This document shows, piece by piece, positions 8,925-17,201 of a stretch of 64,000 bases of DNA (position 1 is the first letter of the stretch; the number at the start of each line of letters is the position of its first letter). The notes beneath the pieces are model-generated. The model was not told the DNA's origin. It ran no database searches and saw only the letters and a list, made by a program, of their open reading frames with translations. A program made the translations under genes and the position numbers. This stretch comes from Nostoc commune NIES-4072 (GTDB lineage: Bacteria; Cyanobacteriota; Cyanobacteriia; Cyanobacteriales; Nostocaceae). The stretch covers positions 310,001 to 374,000 of the forward strand of contig NZ_BDUD01000002.1 in the NCBI RefSeq assembly GCF_003113895.1, given 5' to 3'.

Positions 8925-9345
8925 AGGTTAATTGTCTTAAACACACGAAGCTGCAACCCTACCCCCAACACCCTGCCAAGCGCGAGGTTTCACGTTTTCT
9001 TAGTAACATTCCTTTCAGAGACGCTCCGCGAACGATTTAGTGGACTGCAATTGGTGTGGGTTTGAAGCCCAGACCATATTGCTACCTTCTGCCCTCTGAC
9101 TTGAAAATGCTATTTAGATGAGTATCTATATAGCTCAGTTCCACACCACATTTTCATGCTTGACTGTGAAACTTGTTTCATCGGGACTGACTTGAAAGTG
9201 CTTATTAGATGAGTATCTAAATAGATAAATATTCTTCGGCACTTTCATACTTGGTGATGTACGAAGTTCATCGGGACTGCCTTCTGACTTCTGCCTTCTT
9301 CACAGCTAATTCCCCTTCTTTAGCGTTGCCAACTTCTTTTGACGA
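8925..9345. other. Non-coding stretch with tandem hairpin repeats
   Basis: No gene seen. It contains C-rich strings (CCCTACCCCCAACACCCTGCC near 8950-8975) and, from 9098, two tandem hairpin units annotated separately. Confidence 0.5.
9098..9277. repeat. Two tandem ~90-bp hairpin repeats with compensatory changes
   Basis: Units 9098-9187 and 9189-9277 both begin GACTTGAAA and end TCATCGGGACT. Each folds into a stem: TGAAAATG/CATTTTCA (9102-9109 / 9149-9156) in unit 1, TGAAAGTGC/GCACTTTCA (9193-9201 / 9239-9247) in unit 2. The A-to-G change on one arm is matched by T-to-C on the other. An inner hairpin TTAGAT-GAGT-ATCTAA is present in unit 2 and nearly so in unit 1. Structure rather than sequence seems conserved. 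Confidence 0.7.
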
Positions 9346-9490
9346 TTACAAATCAAAATCAAGGCTGAATGTTTCCCCTGAAGAATCTTCTTCTTTCTCC
9401 TCAGCAAATGGAGTTGCAGTCCAAGAGGTGAGTTGGTTTGACTCAGTATTAATCGGAGTGTTTGCTAAAAGTTGTGCAGGTAATCCAGCC
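9346..9490 (-). pseudogene. Possible C-terminal gene fragment cut by a MITE
   Basis: On the minus strand an open frame runs from the MITE edge to a TAA at 9346-9348 and reads like a natural C-terminus (AQLLANTPINTESNQLTSW then FSLDFDL-stop). I do not recognise the family. The opposite strand is also open here, so the coding strand is uncertain. Confidence 0.3.
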
Positions 9491-9639
9491 GGGAGCAACG
9501 CGATTTTGTGAGGTGCTAAAATCTGGGACGTATATAGCTTGTTTCAGGATGCGATCGCAACTAAAAAACCAGATTTTGTTGAGAATATAGGGGTGTAATT
9601 GAGAACTAAACCCCGATCTCACTTTTTCGCGTTGCTCCC
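9491..9639. mobile_element. 149-bp MITE with ISKra4-type ends (different interior)
   Basis: Left end GGGAGCAACGCGATTTTGTG; right end, read on the other strand, GGGAGCAACGCGAAAAAGTG. The ends match copy 1, but the interior (with a HIP1 octamer near 9551) is unrelated to the 203-bp type. No target duplication: the left flank is AATCCAGCC and the right flank CAGAACAAT. The element therefore marks a deletion or recombination junction. Confidence 0.8.
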
Positions 9640-10142
9640 CAGAACAATCCCATACTATTCGCCTACCCCATGACCTGACTAAAAGATTGATGCAAATCAA
9701 AAAGGCACACGTTGAACTTTTTCAAACCTTGGGAAGAACACCCACTATTATAGAAATCGCTGAAGCTGTTGATGCATCACCTAAACAAGTTGCCGAATGC
9801 CTAAACGCATTTCGTCCGCTAGTTTCTTTAGAGCTAGGAATTGGAGAGGAGCAAGAAAACCAACTGCAAGAGATATTACCCGACGAAAGAATCTCCGCAC
9901 AAGAGTATGTTGCTCTAGAATGTCTCCGATCAGATTTACAGGATTTATTAGCTACCTTGAAACCAAATCAACGCCAAGTCTTAATGTTACAGTTTGGGTT
10001 GTCGGGCGAGGACAAGTTGACAGCAAAACAGGTTGCACAAAAACTTAATCTCAGCCATTCCAAGGTACGCTCTGCTCATGGACAAGGTATCAAAGCTTTA
10101 CGACGTGAGCAAGACAAAATTAAAGATTATTTGGCTAGTTAA
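9640..10142 (+). pseudogene. Sigma-70 family factor, C-terminal part only
   Basis: The frame is open from 9642 (EQSHTIRLPHDLTKRL), exactly at the MITE edge, and corresponds to sigma region 3 onward. An ATG at 9690 could give 150 aa: region 3 (LGRTPTIIEIAEAVDASPKQ) and region 4 with its helix-turn-helix (LTAKQVAQKLNLSHSKV). Regions 1.2 and 2 (core binding, -10 recognition) are gone. Alignment by eye with the complete factor at 23840 is continuous (EQSRTIRLPIHINEKL there). Region 4 alone can bind DNA or anti-sigma factors, but this is most likely a decayed group 2 sigma gene. Confidence 0.8.
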
Positions 10143-10277
10143 AACTGTTTATGGCAAAGGAGAAGGAATCACTTTTGTTGAAAGTACTTCTGGCGTATTC
10201 AGTCTAATCGCCGTTTGCTCACATTTGGGACATCTGAGTCTTAGACAGAATAAGATGCAGTAACTTCTAGTCCAGTT

Positions 10278-11201
10278 TTAATCATCCTCGTTAATTAAAA
10301 TCTCTATTTGAGCAAACAATAATTCAAGCTTCTTGCGCTTTTTGGGATTATCCCATAGCTTTGATTTTTTCATTTTCTTATAGGTAGAATCTATTTGCTT
10401 CTCTAATTCCTTCTCTTCTGTTGACGACTTACGGGTTTTCAACCGTTCTCGAATTTCATTTAATGATAAATTTTGTAATATCGCCTCTTCCAATAAAGCA
10501 ATACGTTCTGTCTTTTCTTTCAACTTAGCGATTACTTTAGCTTTTGTGTATTCAATTTTTCCTTGGCGTAGAACTTCTAAAATTTCATCAGGCAACCGCA
10601 AGAGAGGAAGTCTGTTAGCAGTGAACGACTCCCATTCCATAAGCCCCAAGCCTGTAAAAATCATTTTTACATCCTCTGCATGAGAATTACTGATAACGTT
10701 ATCAGTAACTTTTCCCGCCAAAATATTTTGCATTTTATAAAGTAAAGATATAACTTCTGGCACTTTCTTATCTAGTTGAAGTGCTATAAGTTCTAAAATA
10801 CCTTCTGTTTCTTCAATAGGATTGAGATCGTCTCGCTGTAAATTTTCTACCAATGACAGTTGCAGGGCTTCCTGATCATTTAACGAACGTGCAATTACAG
10901 GTACTTCAGTTAATCCTGCTAAACTAGCTGCTCTGTAACGCCTCTCTCCGGCTACCAACTCATATTTATCATCAGATAAGTAACGGACTAACAATGGTTC
11001 TAAGATGCCATGTTCTTTAACCGACTGTACTAACTGCTCTAGCTTTTTTGGATCAAAATAACGGCGAGGCTGCTGAACAGAGAGTTGAATTTTTTCGATA
11101 GTGACAAACTGTCCACAGGGAAGAGTGTCTACAGACTCGCCAATCAAAGCTTCTAATCCCTTAAGACGGCGACCATAAGGCTTATCACGCTTTATACTCA
11201 T
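10278..11201 (-). CDS. parB: ParB/Spo0J-type plasmid partition protein
   Basis: 307 aa. The N-terminal ParB/Srx CTPase-type domain (about residues 28-115) has VQQPRRYFDPKKLEQLV, then LVAGERRYRAA (the GERR box) and LQLSLVENLQRDDLNP. A helix-turn-helix linker and a Lys-rich C-terminus follow. It binds a centromere-like site and works with ParA to segregate the plasmid. The start has a GGAG site; it overlaps the parA stop by 4 bp, so the two are translationally coupled. A perfect 22-bp palindrome lies inside the gene. Confidence 0.93.
   Translation of the reverse strand: MSIKRDKPYGRRLKGLEALIGESVDTLPCGQFVTIEKIQLSVQQPRRYFDPKKLEQLVQSVKEHGILEPLLVRYLSDDKYELVAGERRYRAASLAGLTEVPVIARSLNDQEALQLSLVENLQRDDLNPIEETEGILELIALQLDKKVPEVISLLYKMQNILAGKVTDNVISNSHAEDVKMIFTGLGLMEWESFTANRLPLLRLPDEILEVLRQGKIEYTKAKVIAKLKEKTERIALLEEAILQNLSLNEIRERLKTRKSSTEEKELEKQIDSTYKKMKKSKLWDNPKKRKKLELLFAQIEILINEDD
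10687..10708. promoter_or_regulatory. Perfect 22-bp palindrome inside parB (candidate parS)
   Basis: TTACTGATAAC followed by its exact reverse complement GTTATCAGTAA. An 11+11 palindrome with no spacer is unexpected by chance in a window of this size. Its place inside parB makes it a candidate ParB-binding centromere or an autoregulatory operator. Confidence 0.5.
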
Positions 11202-11974
11202 AATAATTTCTCCAGCCCTTTAACAATTTTTTTTAGGATTGATAAAGCTGGATGCTTAGGATTAAAGATTGCCAGAGGAACATTTTCTTCAGCAGCATCA
11301 GCAAAAGCAGTAGATCGAGGAATTGGGTCATAGACTATCCCAACCTGTGACAGTTGTTCTTGAATAGCTAATAGTGTTCGTTCATCTTGGCTATTACGTG
11401 AATCAAACATCGTTGGGATAAACCCAGCAATTTTTAACTTTCGATTTGGAAGAGACTTAACGCGTGTTACTGTATTTAAGAGTAATTCTGTCCCCAAGAA
11501 TGCCTTGTATTGCGTCTGGATCGGCACTAAAACGTGAGTTGATGCCACTAAACTGATATAAGTAAGAATGCCTAAACTAGGGGGGCAGTCAATCAAAATA
11601 AAATCATACTGTTCGCTTACAGGTTCCAAAGCATATTTAAGACGTAAATCACGCATATCTGCTACTACTAACTCTAATTCAGCTGAAGTCAGATCCTGAG
11701 ATGACGGAACAAAATCCATCCCATGAATTTCTTTAAGAATTGGTAGTGCTTCCTGATCAATCACTGCATTATAAATGGTTTTTTCTTGGGATTCAGGCGC
11801 AATTCCCATAAAGTTAGTAAGTGAAGCTTGAGGATCTATATCAATTAAAAGAACTCGGTAGTGATGCTTGGTTTTAGCAGGCTTTAATTGTGCTAAGTGA
11901 TAACCAAGATTAATCGCTAGAGTGGATTTCCCAACTCCACCAGCTTGATTAAATAAACAAATAATAAGGCTCAC
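11198..11974 (-). CDS. parA: ParA-family partition ATPase
   Basis: 258 aa. The deviant Walker A motif NQAGGVGKSTLAINLG is at about residues 9-24, DIDPQASLT at about 45-53 and the Walker B-like IDCPPSLGILTY at about 127-138. This is the Soj/ParA type without an N-terminal helix-turn-helix (type Ib-like length), so autoregulation probably rests on ParB or another protein. GTG start at 11974. It drives plasmid segregation by ATP-dependent binding to the nucleoid. Confidence 0.95.
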   Translation of the reverse strand: MSLIICLFNQAGGVGKSTLAINLGYHLAQLKPAKTKHHYRVLLIDIDPQASLTNFMGIAPESQEKTIYNAVIDQEALPILKEIHGMDFVPSSQDLTSAELELVVADMRDLRLKYALEPVSEQYDFILIDCPPSLGILTYISLVASTHVLVPIQTQYKAFLGTELLLNTVTRVKSLPNRKLKIAGFIPTMFDSRNSQDERTLLAIQEQLSQVGIVYDPIPRSTAFADAAEENVPLAIFNPKHPALSILKKIVKGLEKLL

Positions 11975-12383
11975 TAAATTGGCTCACTTATAATTTCGGC
12001 TAACTTTTTCTTGAAAACTAGATTATAACGACAACGGAGTAAGCACAGATAATATTTGGCTATCTAAATTTGGACTTTCATAAGCTTATATAGTTGAATC
12101 AACTCAAAAGCTTATCATCACTTCGTTTTAAATAAATTAAGCTGGGCTACTCCGCGCTGCTGTCCAACTAGCCACCGTAGTTCTACCACAAAGTTAGATG
12201 TATTTCATCAAAATCAAGGTAGAGGGAACGTGCGGTGTCAATTTCTCTTTGTTTCTGAAGATAGTATCTGATGTATTTGGTGCTTCTTCATTACACTAAT
12301 TTCAGGCAGGCAACTTAGTATTTATGTACTATAATTAACTGATTTCTAGTATTATAATGATGTGCGGCATCTGATGATAAGCA
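11975..12383. promoter_or_regulatory. parA-recD2 divergent control region with nested dyad
   Basis: 409 bp between divergent genes. It holds a nested symmetric element at 12080-12115: outer arms ATAAGCTT / AAGCTTAT and inner arms AGTTGA-A-TCAACT share almost the same centre. It could be a partition site, operator or part of the origin. TATAAT-like boxes occur near 12345 and 12352 upstream of the rightward gene. Confidence 0.45.
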
Positions 12384-14627
12384 ATGTCCACTCCACCGAA
12401 TCTTTCCCCTCAACAAGTAAGCGCCTTTCCTCAACACGAAACAATCACCGGAGTCGTAGAACGTTTAACTTTTTACTCTGCTGAATCGGGTTACACTGTG
12501 GCAAGGCTGACCCGTCCCCGTAGCACCGAACTGACAACAATTGTCGGCAGCTTTGCTAACATCCAGCCAGGGCAGACTTTACAACTAACTGGTTTCTGGC
12601 GTGACCATCCACAATTTGGGCCACAGTTCCAAGTCATCAATTATCAAGAAACCAAACCAGCCACTCTTACCGGAATTGAGAAATATTTAGGCAGTGGACT
12701 CATAAAAGGTGTTGGGTCAGTAACAGCCAAACGCATCGTAGCTCACTTTGGACTTGAAACGCTCGACATTATCGAAAACCAGATTGAACGACTGATTGAA
12801 GTCCAGGGTATTGCCAAAAAGCGGATCACTCTCATCAAAAACGCTTGGTCAACTCAAAAAGCGATCAAAGAAGTTATGGTGTTTCTCCAGGGGCATGGTG
12901 TTTCTACCACTTATGCTGTGAAGATTTACAAGCAATATAAGGATGAAGCGATCGCTACTGTTACCAAAAACCCCTACCAGCTAGCAGCCGATATCTACGG
13001 TATTGGCTTTCTGACTGCTGACAAGATTGCGAGAAATATCGGAATTGCCCCTGACTCAGAATTTCGTTACCGTGCGGGGATTATCCACTGTTTAAGTGAA
13101 GCCGCCGAAGATGGTCACTGTTACCTGCCACAAAGTGAACTGATTGAATCGGTAATCAAACTGCTGGCTACCGAATCTCATCAGCCCACAGAAGAAGCGG
13201 TTGCGATCATTATTAAAGATATGGCTCTCGCAGAGGACTTGATTAGAGAGCGGGATGAAGAGAAAACACTACTTTGCTACAAGCCGACTTACTTTCATAC
13301 GGAACAGAATTTAGCTCAACTGATACGCCAACGCTTGGAAAAACCTGTTGGCACTGACATTGAGCGTGTGCGTGATTGGATTGAGCGCTTTACTGCTAGC
13401 CGGAAAATTCAGCTTTCAGAACAGCAACGCCAAGCTGTAGAAACAGCAGCCTACTCCAAAATCATGATTTTGACTGGTGGCCCTGGCGTTGGAAAGACCT
13501 TCACAACTCACACCATTGTCAGCCTGTGGAAAGCAATGGGTAAATCTATTGCGTTGGCTGCACCCACTGGACGGGCTGCTCAACGTTTAGGTGAAATGAC
13601 TGGGCTGGACGCTAAAACTATTCATCGCTTGTTAGAATTTGACCCCCGCTCAAGGGGTTTCAAGCGCGATAGCGAAAATCCTTTGCCCCACACGGCAATT
13701 ATCGCTGACGAAGCTTCGATGCTTGATTTGTTTCTGGCTTACTCCTTGGTTAAAGCAGTATTGGCTGGCGCTCTACTATTGTTGGTGGGTGACATTGACC
13801 AGCTACCATCTGTGGGCCCAGGTCAAATACTTGCTGATTTGATTAATTCTGGTTGCGTGCCAGTAGTGCGGTTAACTCAGGTATTCCGCCAAGCTCAAAC
13901 AAGTGCAATTATCACTGCTGCTCATCAGATTAATCGAGGAATTTATCCCACGATTGAACCGATTTCTGACAATCCTGTGTCCGATTGTATTTGGCACGGC
14001 GGCGGACATCAGCCCGAACATGGTGTACAGGCAATCTGCGAGTTGATTACCGATTTGATTCCCCGCTTAGGTTTTAATCCTGCCACTGATGTGCAAGTGC
14101 TTTGCCCGATGACACGGGGAGTAATCGGGACTCGTAACCTGAACACAGTATTGCAGCAGTTGATCAACCCACCCAGCCCGAGCAAGGTGGAGATTAACAG
14201 AGGTGGGAATTTGTTGCGCGAGGGCGATCGCATCATCCAGTTGACCAACGACTACAACCGAGAAGTCTTCAACGGCGACTTAGGAATTATCCTCGCTATT
14301 GATACTGTCGAGCAGGAAGTTACAGTGCAATATGGTGAGCGGACTGTGGTTTACGATTACGCTGACCTGAATGAAATTGCCCTTGCCTGGAGCATTTCGA
14401 TTCATAAAAGCCAAGGCTCAGAATATCCGGTGATAGTTCTGCCAATCTATATGCAGCACTATATGATGTTGACCCGGAACCTGTTTTACACTGGTATAAC
14501 TCGTGCCAAGAAATTAGCGATCGTAGTTGGCGCAAAAAAAGCGATATCTCTGGCAGTGCGCTCTACCGACGACCAACAGCGCTACACAAGGTTAAAGCAG
14601 AGGTTACTTCAGGCAGGACTGCATTGA
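12384..14627 (+). CDS. recD2: RecD2-like ATP-dependent 5'-3' DNA helicase
   Basis: 747 aa, SF1B helicase of the RecD2/TraA type. The N-terminal OB-like part (ITGVVERLTFYSAESGYTVA) is followed by helix-hairpin-helix motifs (GVGSVTAKRIVAHFG; YGIGFLTADKIARNIGI), Walker A GGPGVGKTFTT at about residue 365 and Walker B-like ADEAS at about 440. Downstream are GDIDQLPSVGPG, the SIHKSQGSEYP motif and FYTGITRAKK near the end. RecD2 acts alone in DNA repair or replication restart in bacteria lacking RecBC. A plasmid copy could serve replication or transfer. Full length. Confidence 0.95.
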   Translation: MSTPPNLSPQQVSAFPQHETITGVVERLTFYSAESGYTVARLTRPRSTELTTIVGSFANIQPGQTLQLTGFWRDHPQFGPQFQVINYQETKPATLTGIEKYLGSGLIKGVGSVTAKRIVAHFGLETLDIIENQIERLIEVQGIAKKRITLIKNAWSTQKAIKEVMVFLQGHGVSTTYAVKIYKQYKDEAIATVTKNPYQLAADIYGIGFLTADKIARNIGIAPDSEFRYRAGIIHCLSEAAEDGHCYLPQSELIESVIKLLATESHQPTEEAVAIIIKDMALAEDLIRERDEEKTLLCYKPTYFHTEQNLAQLIRQRLEKPVGTDIERVRDWIERFTASRKIQLSEQQRQAVETAAYSKIMILTGGPGVGKTFTTHTIVSLWKAMGKSIALAAPTGRAAQRLGEMTGLDAKTIHRLLEFDPRSRGFKRDSENPLPHTAIIADEASMLDLFLAYSLVKAVLAGALLLLVGDIDQLPSVGPGQILADLINSGCVPVVRLTQVFRQAQTSAIITAAHQINRGIYPTIEPISDNPVSDCIWHGGGHQPEHGVQAICELITDLIPRLGFNPATDVQVLCPMTRGVIGTRNLNTVLQQLINPPSPSKVEINRGGNLLREGDRIIQLTNDYNREVFNGDLGIILAIDTVEQEVTVQYGERTVVYDYADLNEIALAWSISIHKSQGSEYPVIVLPIYMQHYMMLTRNLFYTGITRAKKLAIVVGAKKAISLAVRSTDDQQRYTRLKQRLLQAGLH

Positions 14628-14746
14628 TGATATGTTTTGACTATTAAAAATAGAAAATGGCTATAGCGAGTGAAGCCTTTAAATTATATTCCGGATCAGA
14701 CTGATGTAAGGGAGTGAATATATAAAGAATAGGATTATATTCCCAG

Positions 14747-15199
14747 ATGATTAACCAAATTACCGCCTTAGAATCCTGTTGGCATATTTCTCCTGGGTGG
14801 GGTAAGACCATGCCTCCATTAGCAGTGAAAATGTTAGAAAAAGTTTTGTTGCCAATCTCAGACTTGTCAGGTTATTGCTGTGGTGTTGAGTGGTCAGGAC
14901 AAGAATGGATTTATGCAATTGTTTGCCAGAATGAAACTCTCTACTTAGCTGAACAAGAATTTCATACAACAAATGTACTAAAAAAGTCCACTGTTTCTAC
15001 TCCAGCTTTTAGATTGGGGGACATAGTTGAGGTTGATTTTGGTGAACGGCCAACACGCCGAATTATTCAAGGAATTTTTAGTCTCAAAGAGAATTGGCTT
15101 TATGGGGTAGAGTGGCGCTCTCCAACTTTAGAAGAAGTGTCTGCCCAAAGCAGAACAATATGGCTTGCTGATGTTGATTTAGTTAATGTTAGTGTATAA
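14747..15199 (+). CDS. DUF1392-like Nostoc hypothetical protein
   Basis: 150 aa with two related halves (CGVEWSGQEWIYAIVCQN ... YGVEWRSPTLEEVSAQ), each with a short beta-rich repeat and conserved Trp/Glu. Size and look match DUF1392, a family known almost only from Nostoc and Anabaena and often on plasmids. Function unknown. It follows recD2 by 120 bp on the same strand but probably has its own promoter, since the gap is AT-rich with a TATAAA-like box. Confidence 0.65.
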   Translation: MINQITALESCWHISPGWGKTMPPLAVKMLEKVLLPISDLSGYCCGVEWSGQEWIYAIVCQNETLYLAEQEFHTTNVLKKSTVSTPAFRLGDIVEVDFGERPTRRIIQGIFSLKENWLYGVEWRSPTLEEVSAQSRTIWLADVDLVNVSV

Positions 15200-15270
15200 A
15201 TATTTTCATTTGATATTCAAGAATAAGGCTATAGGTTACTATCACTCGATCCTCTTGGTTTTGAGTGAGT

Positions 15271-15414
15271 TTAAGATGTCATACTACCCAGGGAATTTTC
15301 CATTGGTTGAGCCACATTTTCAGCATTGTCTACGAGTTGGGGTTCTGCTGCATCTAAAAGTTGTGATACTACAATAGTAGATGTTTCCGTTTTTACCTCG
15401 TTTTTCGTTGCCAT
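15271..15414 (-). CDS. Small hypothetical protein, 47 aa
   Basis: ATG at 15414 to TAA at 15271, reading MATKNEVKTETSTIVVSQLL and ending in NSLGSMTS. Preceded by an AGGA ribosome site. Acidic and Ser/Thr-rich, with no motif. The amino-acid mix looks coding and it lies upstream of nothing obvious. Short, so moderate confidence. Confidence 0.45.
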   Translation of the reverse strand: MATKNEVKTETSTIVVSQLLDAAEPQLVDNAENVAQPMENSLGSMTS

Positions 15415-15492
15415 TAGTCCTGACTGAAAAAATCTTTCTGAGTGTATAGTTTGATTGACCTTGTTATTTAGTATGACTTCTAGGGAATAACA

Positions 15493-15690
15493 TTAGCCAC
15501 GACGAAACAGAGTTTCGAGATAAACTTGGGAAACACCGCGATCCCCATCAGCATTTTGCAGCAGAAACAGGGAGATAGCTGCGGTAATAAGACGATGTTC
15601 ATCCCAATCAGGATGTTTTTCTAAGTAGGTATTAAGAGATTGATGTAGCGTTTCGGGAAGAGTAGTAAAGATATTTTGGGTTGAGTTCAT
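15493..15690 (-). CDS. DUF2811 family protein
   Basis: 65 aa; LPETLHQSLNTYLEKHPDWDEHRLITAAISLFLLQN and the C-terminal YLETLF match the cyanobacterial DUF2811 family of small helical proteins. Such proteins resemble ribbon-helix-helix-like folds in size, but no function is known. Full length for the family. Confidence 0.7.
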   Translation of the reverse strand: MNSTQNIFTTLPETLHQSLNTYLEKHPDWDEHRLITAAISLFLLQNADGDRGVSQVYLETLFRRG

Positions 15691-16209
15691 ATAATAAAAG
15701 CTTCAGAAAAAGCAAATCAATAGGGACAACAAGCTAGAGGTGATACAGTGCAAGTACAGTTTCACCCATTCAATGCTAGCCGAACCACTGGCACTAACAA
15801 CTGAATAGTTTTATACAGTTGATGCTCAAAATGGAACAGGCGGCAAAGGCTAGTGGATTTATTTTGTGCTGATTGGCTTAGTTTGTCAATGTTGCAAAAT
15901 ATTAAAGAGAAATATAGAAAAAATAAATAATTACGTGAAAGCTAATGTTAGAAGTAGGTTTGGTTTACGTTACGTAATAATAACTCAGTAAAGCAGACTG
16001 ATTGCTACAGACATGACAAAATACCCATTGGGTGAACAGAAGCTGATTATCTTGTAAAACAACAGTGGAAAACAGCAGAAATAGCTGTGGAAAGTCTGTG
16101 GAATCTGCCAGGAAAAGTAGAGGTAATGATAAGAATTGCAAAAAGTTGAGATTTGTAATCTCTGCCGTTGCAGTGTAATATCAGCCTCAGTATTCCGAAG
16201 GAGCTAATC
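15691..16209. other. Intergenic region, no gene seen
   Basis: 519 bp between a leftward and a rightward gene. AT-rich, with a TACGTAATAATAAC segment near 15971. It presumably holds both promoters; no strong dyad recognised. Confidence 0.4.
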
Positions 16210-16626
16210 ATGAGAGGATGGGTAAACGATCCACATTCAGGAGGGGTAAAAATCCCGGAGCAAGTCAAACAGAGAACAAAGCAACGAATATTAGCTTATG
16301 CAGAGAAGCATTACGCAGGGAAATACATACGTATTGATGTCCGTTTTAAGGGATATTTCTGTTACATAGATGCTTATAAAGAACCATTTTTACCAGACAA
16401 TGATGACCTATCAATGTTTAAAATAACACGCTCAGAATATATAGAGAGAGCGAAGAATACACCAATTCATCTGTGTCGATTGCGGTACAAAGGGAATGAA
16501 GAGAAATGGACAAAGGCTTTTTACACCTATAGTAATGAAAAGTACGAACCTAGCGTATTTAACAATGGTACTTTTTATGGGACACCAGAAGAGGCATTTC
16601 AGAGTTCAGCATTGTATTTAGATTAA
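16210..16626 (+). CDS. Hypothetical Nostoc plasmid protein, 138 aa
   Basis: I chose the ATG at 16210 (MRGWVNDPHSGG) because AAGGAG lies 7 nt upstream; an earlier in-frame start at 16168 is less likely. The protein has an invariant-looking start (GWVNDPHSGGVKIPE), then RIDVRFKGYFCYIDAYKEP and FYTYSNEKYEPSVFNNGTF, with no membrane segment. Repeated aromatic/charged patterns suggest an alpha/beta fold. I have seen no known family for it. It lies alone upstream of the dioxygenase remnant. Confidence 0.7.
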   Translation: MRGWVNDPHSGGVKIPEQVKQRTKQRILAYAEKHYAGKYIRIDVRFKGYFCYIDAYKEPFLPDNDDLSMFKITRSEYIERAKNTPIHLCRLRYKGNEEKWTKAFYTYSNEKYEPSVFNNGTFYGTPEEAFQSSALYLD

Positions 16627-16710
16627 TCAAATTTCGACAGCTTTCATGATTTTTGAGATAGAAATATAAAATTGTTTGGCTAATAAAAAAAAGTAACAAT
16701 ATCGCTCAAT

Positions 16711-17168
16711 ATGTCTGAATTGTATACGTTTCAACCTTTACCGCTTATTAATCCTAGCTTGGATATTAGTGAGAATCACTACTGGAATTACCATAATATC
16801 AAGGAACTAATTAGTTGTAAAAAGCCTTTGACGGCATCTGTTGATGAAGATTTATTTATTGCTGTGCATCAAATGTGTGAACTTGCTTTTCACCAAATGA
16901 TTATTGATATGGAACGAGTTTTGAAGACTTTAGCACAAGCACTACAAGATGGAACTGATCCGATCATTGGCAATACGGCAGAGGTATGCTATTTCTTTCG
17001 TCGCATCCTGCGTCTTTACGAAGTTGTAAATACAATATTCAATCAGCACATCCTTCACCACTTTCTGCTCACAATGGTTTTTTTGGTAGCAAGCCCTTTT
17101 CAGCTATTAATTCTGCATTAATTTCTTATGGACAACCAGAAATTAATTGGCAAATACCAAATATTTAA
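16711..17168 (+). pseudogene. Tryptophan 2,3-dioxygenase-like, N-terminal remnant
   Basis: The first about 110 residues match tryptophan 2,3-dioxygenase: YWNYHNIKELISCKKPLTAS, then DEDLFIAVHQMCELAFHQMI (with the active-site His of the VHQ/FHQ region), then [13 protein letters not shown]. After about residue 113 the frame changes to unrelated residues and stops at 17121. The other forward frame continues to 17168 ([12 protein letters not shown]). The heme-binding C-terminal half is missing, so no activity is expected. Confidence 0.75.
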
Positions 17169-17201
17169 AAAATAAATACTTTATTAAAGATAAAGAAAAC
17201 T

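Noticed and set aside
9251..9511. 86-codon open frame on the plus strand
   Set aside because: It crosses the MITE border and reads like the shadow of a minus-strand C-terminal fragment; no ribosome site or motif.
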